From Burkholderiales bacterium (GTDB lineage: Bacteria > Pseudomonadota > Gammaproteobacteria > Burkholderiales > Burkholderiaceae_E), in assembly GCA_027487815.1 (NCBI GenBank), contig JAIYCW010000081.1, forward strand, positions 1-64,000: 64,000 nt of DNA, read 5' to 3'. Position 1 is the stretch's first letter, and every line of letters starts with the position of its first letter. A program made the position numbers and the translations under genes. The notes beneath the pieces are model-generated. The model saw only the letters and a program-made list of their open reading frames with translations. It was not told where the DNA came from and did no database searches. Below are positions 53,563-62,551 of the stretch, one piece after another.

Positions 53563-55314
53563 ATGAGCGGCGCGCAATTTGGAGCCTTTATTCTGGGCCT
53601 GATCGTAGTGGTGATTTGTATCGCCATTGTGGTGTGGTTGCTTAACTGGCTGTACCTTCGATCCTCCAAGGAGCGCGCTTTTGTGCGCACCGGCCTCGGG
53701 GGCCAAAAAGTCGTGATCAATGGCGGAGCCTTTGTCTTGCCGATCGTGCATGACGTGATTCCGGTCAATATGAATACATTGCGGCTCGAGGTTTCGCGCG
53801 GACGCGACAAGGCGCTGATCACCAAAGACCGGATGCGGGTCGATGTGGTGTCGGAATTTTATGTTCGCGTACAGGCTGCGCCCGATGCAGTGGCCAATGC
53901 GGCGCAAACATTGGGCACCCGAACCATGCAGCCCGAGCAACTCAAAGAGCTGGTGGAGGGCAAGTTTGTTGATGCGCTTCGCACGGTTGCCGCAGAGATG
54001 ACCATGGAGGAGCTCCATGAAAAACGCGGCGAGTATGTCAAGCGGGTGCGGGGTGTGGTGAGCAATGATCTGCTGCAAAATGGCCTGGAGCTGGAAGCGG
54101 TGTCCCTGACCCAGCTCGACCAAACCGCGATGGAGTACTTCAATCCTTCCAATGCCTTTGATGCGGAAGGTCTGACCCGGCTCACCGAACAAATCGAACG
54201 CCGCAAAAAAATTCGCAACGACATCGAGCAAGACACGATGATCCAGATCCGTAACAAAAATCTGGATACCGAGAAGCAGGCGCTCGAGATCGACCGCGAT
54301 CTGGAATACGCACGACTATCGCAGGAGCGTGAGCTTGAGATTCAGCGAGCAACCCAACGTTCAGAGATTGTGCGTGAACGCTCTTCGCGAGATCAGGAAG
54401 CCGAGCGCGCCCAGATCTCAGCGCGTGAAACGGTAGAGCGGGCCCGCCTAAGCTCCGAACGCCTCATCGAAGAGGAGCGAATCAGCAAGGAGCGCGATGT
54501 GCAAGCCGCTGAGATTTCTCGTCGCCAGGCGATTGAGATCGCGGAGCAGCAACGCGCCATTGCGATTGCGGACCAATCACGCCAGCAATCCGAGGCCCAG
54601 GCCCAGGCGGATATTGCGCGAGCCAAGGCTGTGCAGGAGGAAGAGCGGGTGTTTACCGTGCGCGAGGTCGAAATGGCTGAGCGGCGCAAGCAAATAGAAA
54701 TGATCAATGCCCAGCAAGATGCCGAGCGCGATGGTATCCGGATGAGGATGGCAGCCGAGGCTGAAAAAGCCGCAGCGGGTGATCGTGGCGATGCGATTCG
54801 TGCGGGCGCACAAGCCGATGCTGATGCCGACAAGATCCGCTCGCTTGCCACCAAGATTCGCCACGAAGTGGAGGCCGAAGGACTGCGCCTGATGAACGAG
54901 GCGCATAACGTCCTCACGGTTGAAGCACGCTCGTCGGCGTTGCGCATGCGCCTGGTTGAAAAGCTTGATGCGATTATTCGCGAGCAGGTCAAACCGATGG
55001 AGAAAATCGAGGGCATCAAAATCCTGCATGTCGACGGGTTTGGCGGCAGCGGTGGCGGCGGTGGTTCAGGCCATGGAGGCGGGTTCGATGGCAACGGCGG
55101 GTTTGCCGAAAACGTTGTCAACTCGGCGTTGCGCTACCGTGCGCAGGCACCTTTGGTAGACCAACTACTGCGCGAGATTGGAGTCCAAGGCGGCGATGTC
55201 GGCTCGGTAGCACAAGGTCTGCTTGCTGGTGCAGGAATGGCAGCAGGTGCTGGAGCTCTGGGCGCACCAGGCGCAGCCACTGCCCTGCCCCCGGCCAACG
55301 GTTCGGCGTCCTGA
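53563..55314 (+). CDS. Flotillin-like SPFH membrane protein (YqiK/FloT type)
   Basis: 583 residues. N-terminal membrane helix (FILGLIVVVICIAIVVWLLN), an SPFH domain (about 35-220, KERAFVRTGLGGQKVVING), a long Glu/Arg/Gln-rich coiled coil (about 220-450, for example REVEMAERRKQIEMINAQQD), and a C-terminal part with a Gly-rich stretch (GFGGSGGGGGSGHGGG). Flotillins organise membrane microdomains. The start ATG follows AGGAG. It lies after the stem-loop but has the same direction as the import cluster. Confidence 0.9.
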   Translation: MSGAQFGAFILGLIVVVICIAIVVWLLNWLYLRSSKERAFVRTGLGGQKVVINGGAFVLPIVHDVIPVNMNTLRLEVSRGRDKALITKDRMRVDVVSEFYVRVQAAPDAVANAAQTLGTRTMQPEQLKELVEGKFVDALRTVAAEMTMEELHEKRGEYVKRVRGVVSNDLLQNGLELEAVSLTQLDQTAMEYFNPSNAFDAEGLTRLTEQIERRKKIRNDIEQDTMIQIRNKNLDTEKQALEIDRDLEYARLSQERELEIQRATQRSEIVRERSSRDQEAERAQISARETVERARLSSERLIEEERISKERDVQAAEISRRQAIEIAEQQRAIAIADQSRQQSEAQAQADIARAKAVQEEERVFTVREVEMAERRKQIEMINAQQDAERDGIRMRMAAEAEKAAAGDRGDAIRAGAQADADADKIRSLATKIRHEVEAEGLRLMNEAHNVLTVEARSSALRMRLVEKLDAIIREQVKPMEKIEGIKILHVDGFGGSGGGGGSGHGGGFDGNGGFAENVVNSALRYRAQAPLVDQLLREIGVQGGDVGSVAQGLLAGAGMAAGAGALGAPGAATALPPANGSAS

Positions 55315-55331
55315 ACGCGATCTGTTAAACC

Positions 55332-55769
55332 ATGATCAAAGTTTATACATCGAGCGTTTTGGAAGCGCCTGCCGATTCGGTGTGGGCCGTGGTGCGCGAC
55401 TTCAATGCCTTGCCTCAGTGGACACCCTTTGTGGCAGATTCACGCATCGAAGGGGGATTGCCAGCCGACAAAGTCGGATGTGTCCGCAATTTCCGGCTTA
55501 AGGATGGCGGGATCATTCGCGAGCGGCTTTTAGCCCTATCTGACTATGACTTTGAATGCAGCTATTCAATTCTCGAAAGCCCGATGGGGGTGGAGAATTA
55601 TGTTGCCACCCTCAAGCTCACTCCGATCACTGACGGAAACCGTTGCTTTTGCGAATGGTGGGCAGAGTTCGATCCACCTCTTGGCAAGGAAGCCGAGCTT
55701 GCCGATAGCATCGGGCAAGGCGTGTTTCAGGCGGCTTTTGATCATTTGAAGCAGCGCTTTCGCGGATGA
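55332..55769 (+). CDS. SRPBCC (START/Bet v1-like) protein
   Basis: 145 residues. The pattern YTSSVLEAPADSVWAVVRDF at the N-terminus, then ALPQWTPFVADSRIE, and VGCVRNFRLKDGGIIRERLL is that of the polyketide-cyclase/PYR-like SRPBCC families, which bind hydrophobic ligands in a cavity. No signal peptide. The last four bases overlap the next gene, whose first domain is a paralogue of this protein. Confidence 0.86.
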   Translation: MIKVYTSSVLEAPADSVWAVVRDFNALPQWTPFVADSRIEGGLPADKVGCVRNFRLKDGGIIRERLLALSDYDFECSYSILESPMGVENYVATLKLTPITDGNRCFCEWWAEFDPPLGKEAELADSIGQGVFQAAFDHLKQRFRG

Positions 55770-57247
55770 TCCGGGTTCGGCGTTCGGGGGTAATTGACGA
55801 GCCGATTGAGCGTGTGTGGCCGCTCATCCGGGACTTCAACTCGCATTGGGCCTGGCATCCGGCATTGGCTGATTCACATATCGAGAATAATGAACCAAGC
55901 GATCAGATAGGTTGCGTGCGCAGCTTCCGCTTGAAAGATGGTCATCAGTTGCGCGAGCAATTGCTGCGCCTCTCGGATGAGAACCACAGCTCGACCTATT
56001 GCATTCTGGATGCCACGCTGCCCATGAAGCGGTATGTGGCCACCTTGCGGCTCAAGCCGGTGACCGATCGCAAACATACCTTCTGGGATTGGGAGTCCAC
56101 CTTTGAGGTGCCTCGTGGGCGCGAGCGCGAATTCGATGCGATGGTGGGTGACGGGGTGTATGTCGGCGGGTTTCAGGGCCTAAAGGCGTACTTGCGCCAG
56201 CAAGGCTCGGTGGGGGTTGACCCTGGAGCAAGAGGACTCACCCAACAAGTTGTGGCGCAGGCGCGCAGCGTGCCGGCTATGGGGGCAGTTGCAACCGGGC
56301 TGGGCGGACCCGAAGTTTTCAGGTATCAAAGCCTGAGCGTTGGGCCTCCGGGCCCTGGCGAAGTGCGCATTCAGCAAACCGCCATCGGTGTGAACTATAT
56401 CGATGTGTATGTGCGCAAGGGGCTTTACCCCATGCTCACCCCTCCAGGCCCCTTAGGAATGGAAGCTGCAGGGGTAGTGATTGACGTTGGCGTTGGGGTT
56501 ACCCATGTGCTGCCAGGTGATCGGGTGGCCTACGCCTGCCCCCCCGTGGGCGCATACGTGAGTGTGCGTTGTGTGCCGGCCGCGCAGTTGGTTTCAATAC
56601 CACCAGACATCAGTGACGAGCAGGCTGCCTGCCTGATGCTCAAGGGCCAAAGCGCAGAGTATTTGCTGCACCGGGTCAAGCGGGTGATGCCTGGCGACTG
56701 GGTACTTGTTCATGCCGCCGCCGGCGGGCTTGGACTCATGCTGAGTTCGTGGGCCAAATCAATGGGCGCGCGCGTCATCGGCACGGTATCCACCGATGCC
56801 AAAGCCCGGCTGGCCCGAGAGTATGGCTGCGATCATCCGATCATCAGTCGCGACTATCGCTTTGCATCAACCGTGCGCGAACTCACGATGGGCCAAGGCG
56901 CGAGCGTGATTTATGACGGGCTGGGGCGCGAGGCTCGTGAAGAGAATCTGCAAGCTTTGGCGATGTGCGGGCATTGGGTGAGCTATGGTCAGGCCAGTGG
57001 GTCGATGGAAGCATTTGCGATGGAGCAGCTTTCAAGTAAATCGGTCACCTTGAGTCGACCCGTGCTGTTTCACTACACGGCGCAACGCGCAGCACTCGAA
57101 TCAATCTCCCGCAATACCTTCGCGGCATTTCGCGAGGGCAAACTGCGTATGCCCGCACCCTCCCGCTATCCATTGGCTTCAGCCGCAGCGGCGCATCAGG
57201 CGCTTGAGGCTCGTCAAACCTCCGGCCCTCTCGTATTGCTGCCTTAA
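55766..57247 (+). CDS. Fusion: SRPBCC domain plus zinc-less quinone oxidoreductase
   Basis: 493 residues. The first 145 residues repeat the SRPBCC pattern of the upstream protein (IDEPIERVWPLIRDF, IGCVRSFRLKDGHQLREQLL). After a linker, about 170-493 is an MDR-family NADPH:quinone oxidoreductase: TAIGVNYIDVYVRKGLYP, the nucleotide loop AAAGGLGLM, and no zinc-binding Cys/His set. One long continuous frame. A chain with its own ligand-binding and reductase parts is unusual. Confidence 0.88.
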   Translation: MIRVRRSGVIDEPIERVWPLIRDFNSHWAWHPALADSHIENNEPSDQIGCVRSFRLKDGHQLREQLLRLSDENHSSTYCILDATLPMKRYVATLRLKPVTDRKHTFWDWESTFEVPRGREREFDAMVGDGVYVGGFQGLKAYLRQQGSVGVDPGARGLTQQVVAQARSVPAMGAVATGLGGPEVFRYQSLSVGPPGPGEVRIQQTAIGVNYIDVYVRKGLYPMLTPPGPLGMEAAGVVIDVGVGVTHVLPGDRVAYACPPVGAYVSVRCVPAAQLVSIPPDISDEQAACLMLKGQSAEYLLHRVKRVMPGDWVLVHAAAGGLGLMLSSWAKSMGARVIGTVSTDAKARLAREYGCDHPIISRDYRFASTVRELTMGQGASVIYDGLGREAREENLQALAMCGHWVSYGQASGSMEAFAMEQLSSKSVTLSRPVLFHYTAQRAALESISRNTFAAFREGKLRMPAPSRYPLASAAAAHQALEARQTSGPLVLLP

Positions 57248-57249
57248 GC

Positions 57250-57272
57250 GCTGCACAAGCCGTGTGCGCAGC
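57250..57272. terminator. Hairpin between convergent genes
   Basis: GCTGC-ACA ... TGT-GC-GCAGC, an interrupted stem between the stops of the oxidoreductase and dnaQ genes. It could serve both directions; no clear T-run. Confidence 0.4.
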
Positions 57273-57278
57273 TTGGGT

Positions 57279-58016
57279 TTACGCCTGGCGAAGCTTGTCC
57301 CAAAGCACCCCACCCTTGGCTTCCTTTTGCATACCTGCAAGCATCTGCCCATGCGCTTCCAACTCGGGCTGAGCGAGCTGAATCACGCGAAGCCCGGCAG
57401 GTGGCCAATCCACCTCCTGCAGGTTGCGCCCGGATCCGTTGGATGTGGCGCTGGAATGATTCGCGCTCATATCCAGACTATCCTGCCCCCGGGTCATGGC
57501 GAGAAACACTTCAGCCAGCAGTTCGGCATCGAGTAGCGCGCCATGAAGCTTGCGGTGTGCGTTGGAAATGCCATACCGGTCACACAGGCTGTCGAGCGAA
57601 TTGCGTTTGCCCGGATGCAGTTCACGGGCCATCAACAAGGTGTCGGTGATGCTGCCCGCCACCTCATGAAACATCGGGGCATTGAGGCGTGCGAGCTCGG
57701 CATTGAGGAAGCCGACATCGAAGGAAGCGTTGTGAATCAATACTTCAGCGCCGCGCACAAATTCAAGAATCTCGTTGGCAAGCGCCGCAAACAAGGGCTT
57801 GTCGGCCAGCTGCTCCTCACTAATCCCGTGGATCTCCTTGGCGCGTGCATCAATCAAGCGCTCAGGATTGATGTAGTGGTGCAAGGTGCGGCCGGTAGGG
57901 CGTCGATCCACCAACTCCAGGCAGCCGATCTCAATGATGCGATGCCCTTCATCGGGGCTCAGACCTGTGGTTTCAGTGTCGAGAATGACCTGCCGGGTCG
58001 GCTGGATACTTGCCAT
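57279..58016 (-). CDS. dnaQ: DNA polymerase III epsilon subunit
   Basis: 3'-5' proofreading exonuclease. 245 residues. Exo I motif VILDTETTGLSPDEGHRI (DxE), Exo II VLIHNASFDVGFLN and Exo III RKLHGALLDAELLAEVFLAM; the C-terminal polymerase-binding tail is present. The ATG begins one base after the stop of the RND pump gene, so both are read from one transcript, an unusual partner for dnaQ. Confidence 0.95.
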   Translation of the reverse strand: MASIQPTRQVILDTETTGLSPDEGHRIIEIGCLELVDRRPTGRTLHHYINPERLIDARAKEIHGISEEQLADKPLFAALANEILEFVRGAEVLIHNASFDVGFLNAELARLNAPMFHEVAGSITDTLLMARELHPGKRNSLDSLCDRYGISNAHRKLHGALLDAELLAEVFLAMTRGQDSLDMSANHSSATSNGSGRNLQEVDWPPAGLRVIQLAQPELEAHGQMLAGMQKEAKGGVLWDKLRQA

Positions 58017-58017
58017 A

Positions 58018-61000
58018 TCAAACGGGTCCTTGAGTGACAGGTTGGCCGGTTGCGTGTGAGGCTTTCGATTTCACCGGTTTGTTGCGTGCAATCAGTGAAT
58101 AAACCGTCGGCACGACAAACAACGTGAGCACTGTGCCCAAGGTCATCCCTCCCACAATCACCATGCCGATTTGAATCCTGCTCTCTGCACCGGGCCCGGT
58201 AGCCATCGCAAGCGGCACTGCACCAAGCACCATCGCACCGGTCGTCATCAGGATCGGACGCAAGCGCAAACGCGCTGCATCGATAACAGCGTCTTTGACT
58301 GTAGCTCCCGCCTCGCGAGCCTGATTGGCAAACTCGACAATCAGAATTCCGTGCTTGGTGATCAACCCGATCAAGGTGATCAGCCCGATCTGGCTATACA
58401 CATTGATCGACCCTCCCGTCCAACTCAACAGGCCCAGTGCTCCGGTTAGCGCGAGCGGCACGGTGAGCAGAATAATGAAGGGGTCGATAAAGCTTTCGAA
58501 TTGCGCAGCCAGCACCAAATAAATGAAGGCAAGTGCAAGCGCAAAGGTGATCAACAAACTGCTGGAGGATTGCTTGAATTCCCGGGTCAGGCCGTTGTAG
58601 TCCAGCGCATATCCAGGCTTCACATTTTTGCGCACCACGTCCTCAAGGAAGGTCACGGCCTCGCCGAGCGATGTGCCAGGGGCGAGGTTGGCTGTGATCG
58701 TCACTGCCCGACGCTGCCCAAAACGATTCAGCTCGCGTGGGGTCACACCTTCTTGCAGGGTCACCAGGCTGGAGAGCGGCACCATCGCATCATTGCGTCC
58801 GCGCACAAAGATGTTGGTGATGTCGGCCGGAGCATTACGGCTGGCGGCCTCAAACTGGACGATCACATCATATTGCTCGCCCTGACGCTTGAAGCGCGTG
58901 ACCTGACGCCCGCCCAGAGCCGTTTCAACCGCACGGCCCACCGCCTCGATCTGCACGCCAGCATCAGCTGCCCGCTCACGATCCACAGTCATCCGAATCT
59001 CGGGCTTGTTCAGCCGAAGGTCGGTATCCGCGCCCTGCAGCCCCGGATACTTGGAAATCTCACCCATCAGTCGGCCCATCACTTTTTGGGTCTCTTCATA
59101 ACTTTCTGGCGACAGAATCACCAGATTGATCGGACGCTCACGCGGGCTTTGCCCAAGCGAGGGAGGCAGAACCGCAAAAGCCATCACGCCGGGGATCCCC
59201 AACAGGCGCGGCTGCAGCTCCTTGACGATCTCCTGCACGCTGCGCTCACGTTCGGCCCAGTCCTTGGTGCGAAAGAAGGTGATGCCCTGCGCCACTGTCG
59301 GGTTGCCAGCCACCACGAACACCCGATCAATTTCCTTGATACCAGCCGTGATGTTTTCAATGCGCTGCGCATACTTGGCGGTGAAATCCAGCGAAGCTCC
59401 CTCAGGGCCATTGATGATCGTGAGGATGGTGCCGCGATCCTCAACCGGCGCCAGCTCTTTCTTGGTGCTGTTCCACAGCGCATAGCTCCCGTAGCCCACG
59501 CCCAATGCAACCAATACTACAAGCCAGCGGACCTTAAGCGTTGCCTTCAGCACAGCGACGTACCCGGACGTTAGCCCCGCCAAAAAGCGCTCAATGCCGC
59601 GGCTGATGATGTTGGGCTTGGGGTCATGTTTGAGCAAGCGCGAACACATCATTGGCGACAAGGTGAGCGCCACAAATCCGGACACAAGCACGGCGCCTGC
59701 CAGCGTGAGTGCAAACTCGATAAAGAGGCGCCCGGTTCGCCCGGTCGTGAACGCGACTGGCGCGTACACCGCAGCAAGGGTCAACGTCATGGCCACCACA
59801 GCAAACCCGACTTCGCGGGTGCCCTGGATCGCAGCCGCCATCGGCTCCATCCCCTCTTCAATATGGCGATAAATATTTTCAAGGACCACGATGGCGTCAT
59901 CCACAACCAGCCCGATCGCCAGCACCAAAGCCAGCAAGGTGAGCGTATTCAAGGTGAAGCCAGCGGCAAGCATCAGGGAAAACACCCCAATCAAACACAC
60001 CGGAATGGTGATCAAGGGAATGATGGAGGCGCGCAGGGTGCGCAAGAAAAAGAGAATGACCAGGGCTACCAGCAACACAGCTTCACCGATGGTTTTGTAA
60101 ACCGACTCAATCGAGCGATCAATAAACACGGTGTTGTCATTGGCGATATTGACTTGCACATCCGGCGGTAAATCTGCACGAAGCCGAGGCAGGTCTTCCT
60201 TGAGTGCTTTGGCCAACACCAGGGGGTTGGCAGTGGATTGTTTGATCACGCCCATCGACACTGCGGGCTTGCCGTTAAAACGCACCGAAGAGCGCTCGCT
60301 CGCTGGCGCCACGCCAATCTTGGCAACGTCCTTGAGGGTGACCGAATACCCGTTGGCCACTTTGACCACCACGCGCTCAAACTCCTGCACGCGCTGCAGA
60401 TCAGTTTGAGATACCACGGTGAACTCGCGCTGCGAGCTCTCGATCCGCCCGGAGGGTACCTCGATGTTTTGCCGTCGCAAGGCGTCTTCAACATCAAGCG
60501 GAGTCAGGCGATACGACGCCAGGCGATCAGGATCCAGCCAGATACGCATTGAATACTTGCGCTCGCCAAAGATCCGGACATCGGCGGCACCGGGTAAAGT
60601 TTGCAATCTAGGCTTGACAAACCGGGTCGCCAAATCCGAGATCTCCATCGGTGAACGCGTTTCGCTTGAAAACGCCAGCCAGATGATGGGGTTGGCATCA
60701 GCTTCCACCTTGGTAATCACCGGCTCATCAATGCCTTGTGGCAGACGCGCACGCACGCGACCCACCCGATCCCGCACATCAGCCGCCGCACCATCGGGCT
60801 CACGCTCCAGGCGAAAGCGCACAGTGATCTGGCTTTGCTCAGGCCGAGAAATGCTGGTGAGCACCTCTACACCCTCGATACCTGCAATCGAGTCCTCCAG
60901 CGTGCGCGTGACTTGCGATTCGATGATCTCTGCAGATGCGCCGGTGTAGCGCGTTTCTACCGTGACTACAGGCTCATCGATCTTCGGATACTCGCGCACC

Positions 61001-61098
61001 GCAAGTCGGTTGTATGAGACCAAGCCCAACAACACAATAACCAGGGAAAGCACGGTAGCAAATACCGGGCGCTCAATGCATATCTCGGGCAATCGCAT
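58018..61098 (-). CDS. RND multidrug efflux pump (HAE1, AcrB/MexB-type)
   Basis: 1026 residues, about 12 helices and two large periplasmic loops. N-terminus CIERPVFATVLSLVIVLLG; the proton-relay Asp pair in LAIGLVVDDAIVVLENIYR near residue 400; GRTGRLFIEFALTLAGAVLV and SQIGLITLIGLITKHGILIV are family-typical. Closer to the MexK/MdtB-like short group than to full-length AcrB by length. Its ATG shares a base with the adaptor's TAA stop. No outer-membrane channel gene adjoins it. Confidence 0.94.
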   Translation of the reverse strand: MRLPEICIERPVFATVLSLVIVLLGLVSYNRLAVREYPKIDEPVVTVETRYTGASAEIIESQVTRTLEDSIAGIEGVEVLTSISRPEQSQITVRFRLEREPDGAAADVRDRVGRVRARLPQGIDEPVITKVEADANPIIWLAFSSETRSPMEISDLATRFVKPRLQTLPGAADVRIFGERKYSMRIWLDPDRLASYRLTPLDVEDALRRQNIEVPSGRIESSQREFTVVSQTDLQRVQEFERVVVKVANGYSVTLKDVAKIGVAPASERSSVRFNGKPAVSMGVIKQSTANPLVLAKALKEDLPRLRADLPPDVQVNIANDNTVFIDRSIESVYKTIGEAVLLVALVILFFLRTLRASIIPLITIPVCLIGVFSLMLAAGFTLNTLTLLALVLAIGLVVDDAIVVLENIYRHIEEGMEPMAAAIQGTREVGFAVVAMTLTLAAVYAPVAFTTGRTGRLFIEFALTLAGAVLVSGFVALTLSPMMCSRLLKHDPKPNIISRGIERFLAGLTSGYVAVLKATLKVRWLVVLVALGVGYGSYALWNSTKKELAPVEDRGTILTIINGPEGASLDFTAKYAQRIENITAGIKEIDRVFVVAGNPTVAQGITFFRTKDWAERERSVQEIVKELQPRLLGIPGVMAFAVLPPSLGQSPRERPINLVILSPESYEETQKVMGRLMGEISKYPGLQGADTDLRLNKPEIRMTVDRERAADAGVQIEAVGRAVETALGGRQVTRFKRQGEQYDVIVQFEAASRNAPADITNIFVRGRNDAMVPLSSLVTLQEGVTPRELNRFGQRRAVTITANLAPGTSLGEAVTFLEDVVRKNVKPGYALDYNGLTREFKQSSSSLLITFALALAFIYLVLAAQFESFIDPFIILLTVPLALTGALGLLSWTGGSINVYSQIGLITLIGLITKHGILIVEFANQAREAGATVKDAVIDAARLRLRPILMTTGAMVLGAVPLAMATGPGAESRIQIGMVIVGGMTLGTVLTLFVVPTVYSLIARNKPVKSKASHATGQPVTQGPV

Positions 61099-62510
61099 TA
61101 CTTCGCTCCTGCAGGCTCAGCTGCTTTGGGTGCCGAGGAAGGCGGCGCCGAGGGCCCAGAAGCTGAAGGTGGCCCACCCGCTGGAGCTGGGCCTCCTGGC
61201 GGAGCAGCCCCGGGTGGCGCCCCCGCCGCTCCAGGGGGTCCACCAGCACCTGGCGCTCCACCGCCACCCGGTGGGCCTCGCCGATTCGGATCAATGATGC
61301 GCACTTCCTGGCCTTCACGCTGCACCCGCATTTGACCAGCCACTACGATTTGGTCGCCCTCAGCAATAGTGCCCGGATCAGCCAGCTCGACCTTGCCATC
61401 CTTGCGAATACCCGCCTTGACCTTGATCCGCTGAGCTTTGCCTTGGTCTACCTTGATCACAATCAAATCATTACCCGAAGGAACAATCGCCTCTTCCGGA
61501 ACCACTAAAGCCTGCGGCCGCTCATCAAGCACCACTTGCGCGCGAGCGAACATGCCTGAGCGCAATTGCCCATCCGGGTTATTCACCTTGGCGCGCGCCA
61601 GCAATGAGCGCCCGTTGGGTTCCACCTGAACATCAATCGCATCGATCTTCGCGGCATATTTTTTACCCGGCAAGGCATCGATCTGGATGCTGAGCTCCTG
61701 GCCCTTTTTCAGCCGACCCACCAAGCGCTCTGGCAAGCGCAAATCCACTTTCATGCTGCTGTTGTCCTCTAGCACAACAAGCTCCGCGCCGTCCTTCACA
61801 AAATCACCTACCGAGACGTTGCGCAGCCCAAGCACGCCCGTGAAGGGTGCCCGCAATTCAAGCTTGGCCAGGCGGGCTTCCACCAATTGCAGCTTGGCCT
61901 GCTGGATTTTCAATTGTGACAAGGCCTGGTCCAAAGCGGCCGGACTCACGAAGTTGCGCTGCGCAAGCTCGGTGGTGCGTTTGTGATTGGCCTCGGATAA
62001 GGCCAGTTCGGCGCGCGCCTGGTCGCGCTCAGCGACGGTGACTGATTCATCGAATTTGAACAGGCTTGTACCTTTGACTACGCGGGCGCCATCAGCAAAC
62101 CCGATACTCATGATTCTTCCGGCGATCTCAGGCTTGACGACCACCGACTCGTTGGCTCGCAAAGCACCTACTGCCGAGGCCTGCTCGGAGATTGCTTCCT
62201 GGACTACCTTGACGACTTCCACACCAGCCGGCCCCCCTGGGCCCCTTCCCCCGCCTGGTCCACCTGCACCTGGCCCACCTCCACCTGGCCCACCTGCACC
62301 GGGAGGGCCGCCTGGTGCTCCAGAGCCTGGACCTGATTGGGGCCGCCCGCCAGCAGCCCCTTCGGCCGGGCCTTTTCCGGGACTTCCTGCCGCCGGACCG
62401 CCAGCGCTAACCTCTACCGGGCCGCTTGGCGACCGATGCGTCTTGTATGCCCACCATCCGCCACCCGCTATCAGGAGCGCCACCACGGTATAAATCAGCC
62501 CACGTTTCAT
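61098..62510 (-). CDS. RND efflux periplasmic adaptor with Gly/Pro-rich ends
   Basis: 470 residues from ATG 62510. Inner-membrane anchor (GLIYTVVALLIAGGGWWAY), then a Gly/Pro-rich stretch of about 70 residues, the split lipoyl domain (AGRIMSIGFADGARVVKGTS and ELRAPFTGVLGLRNVSVGDF), an alpha-hairpin, a beta-barrel, and a second Gly/Ala/Pro-rich tail of about 45 residues. Such long low-complexity ends are not usual for AcrA/MexA types. Confidence 0.9.
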   Translation of the reverse strand: MKRGLIYTVVALLIAGGGWWAYKTHRSPSGPVEVSAGGPAAGSPGKGPAEGAAGGRPQSGPGSGAPGGPPGAGGPGGGGPGAGGPGGGRGPGGPAGVEVVKVVQEAISEQASAVGALRANESVVVKPEIAGRIMSIGFADGARVVKGTSLFKFDESVTVAERDQARAELALSEANHKRTTELAQRNFVSPAALDQALSQLKIQQAKLQLVEARLAKLELRAPFTGVLGLRNVSVGDFVKDGAELVVLEDNSSMKVDLRLPERLVGRLKKGQELSIQIDALPGKKYAAKIDAIDVQVEPNGRSLLARAKVNNPDGQLRSGMFARAQVVLDERPQALVVPEEAIVPSGNDLIVIKVDQGKAQRIKVKAGIRKDGKVELADPGTIAEGDQIVVAGQMRVQREGQEVRIIDPNRRGPPGGGGAPGAGGPPGAAGAPPGAAPPGGPAPAGGPPSASGPSAPPSSAPKAAEPAGAK

Positions 62511-62551
62511 TATTTGGTCTCGTCGTTTTCCAGCCAATGTAGCATGCCACC

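Noticed and set aside
53524-54231. Minus-strand frame opposite the flotillin-like gene
   Set aside because: No recognisable domain; the plus-strand SPFH frame has a good start and complete domain order.
59126-60949. Plus-strand frames opposite the RND pump gene
   Set aside because: The minus-strand frame is an intact 1026-residue pump with all motifs; the others are shadows.
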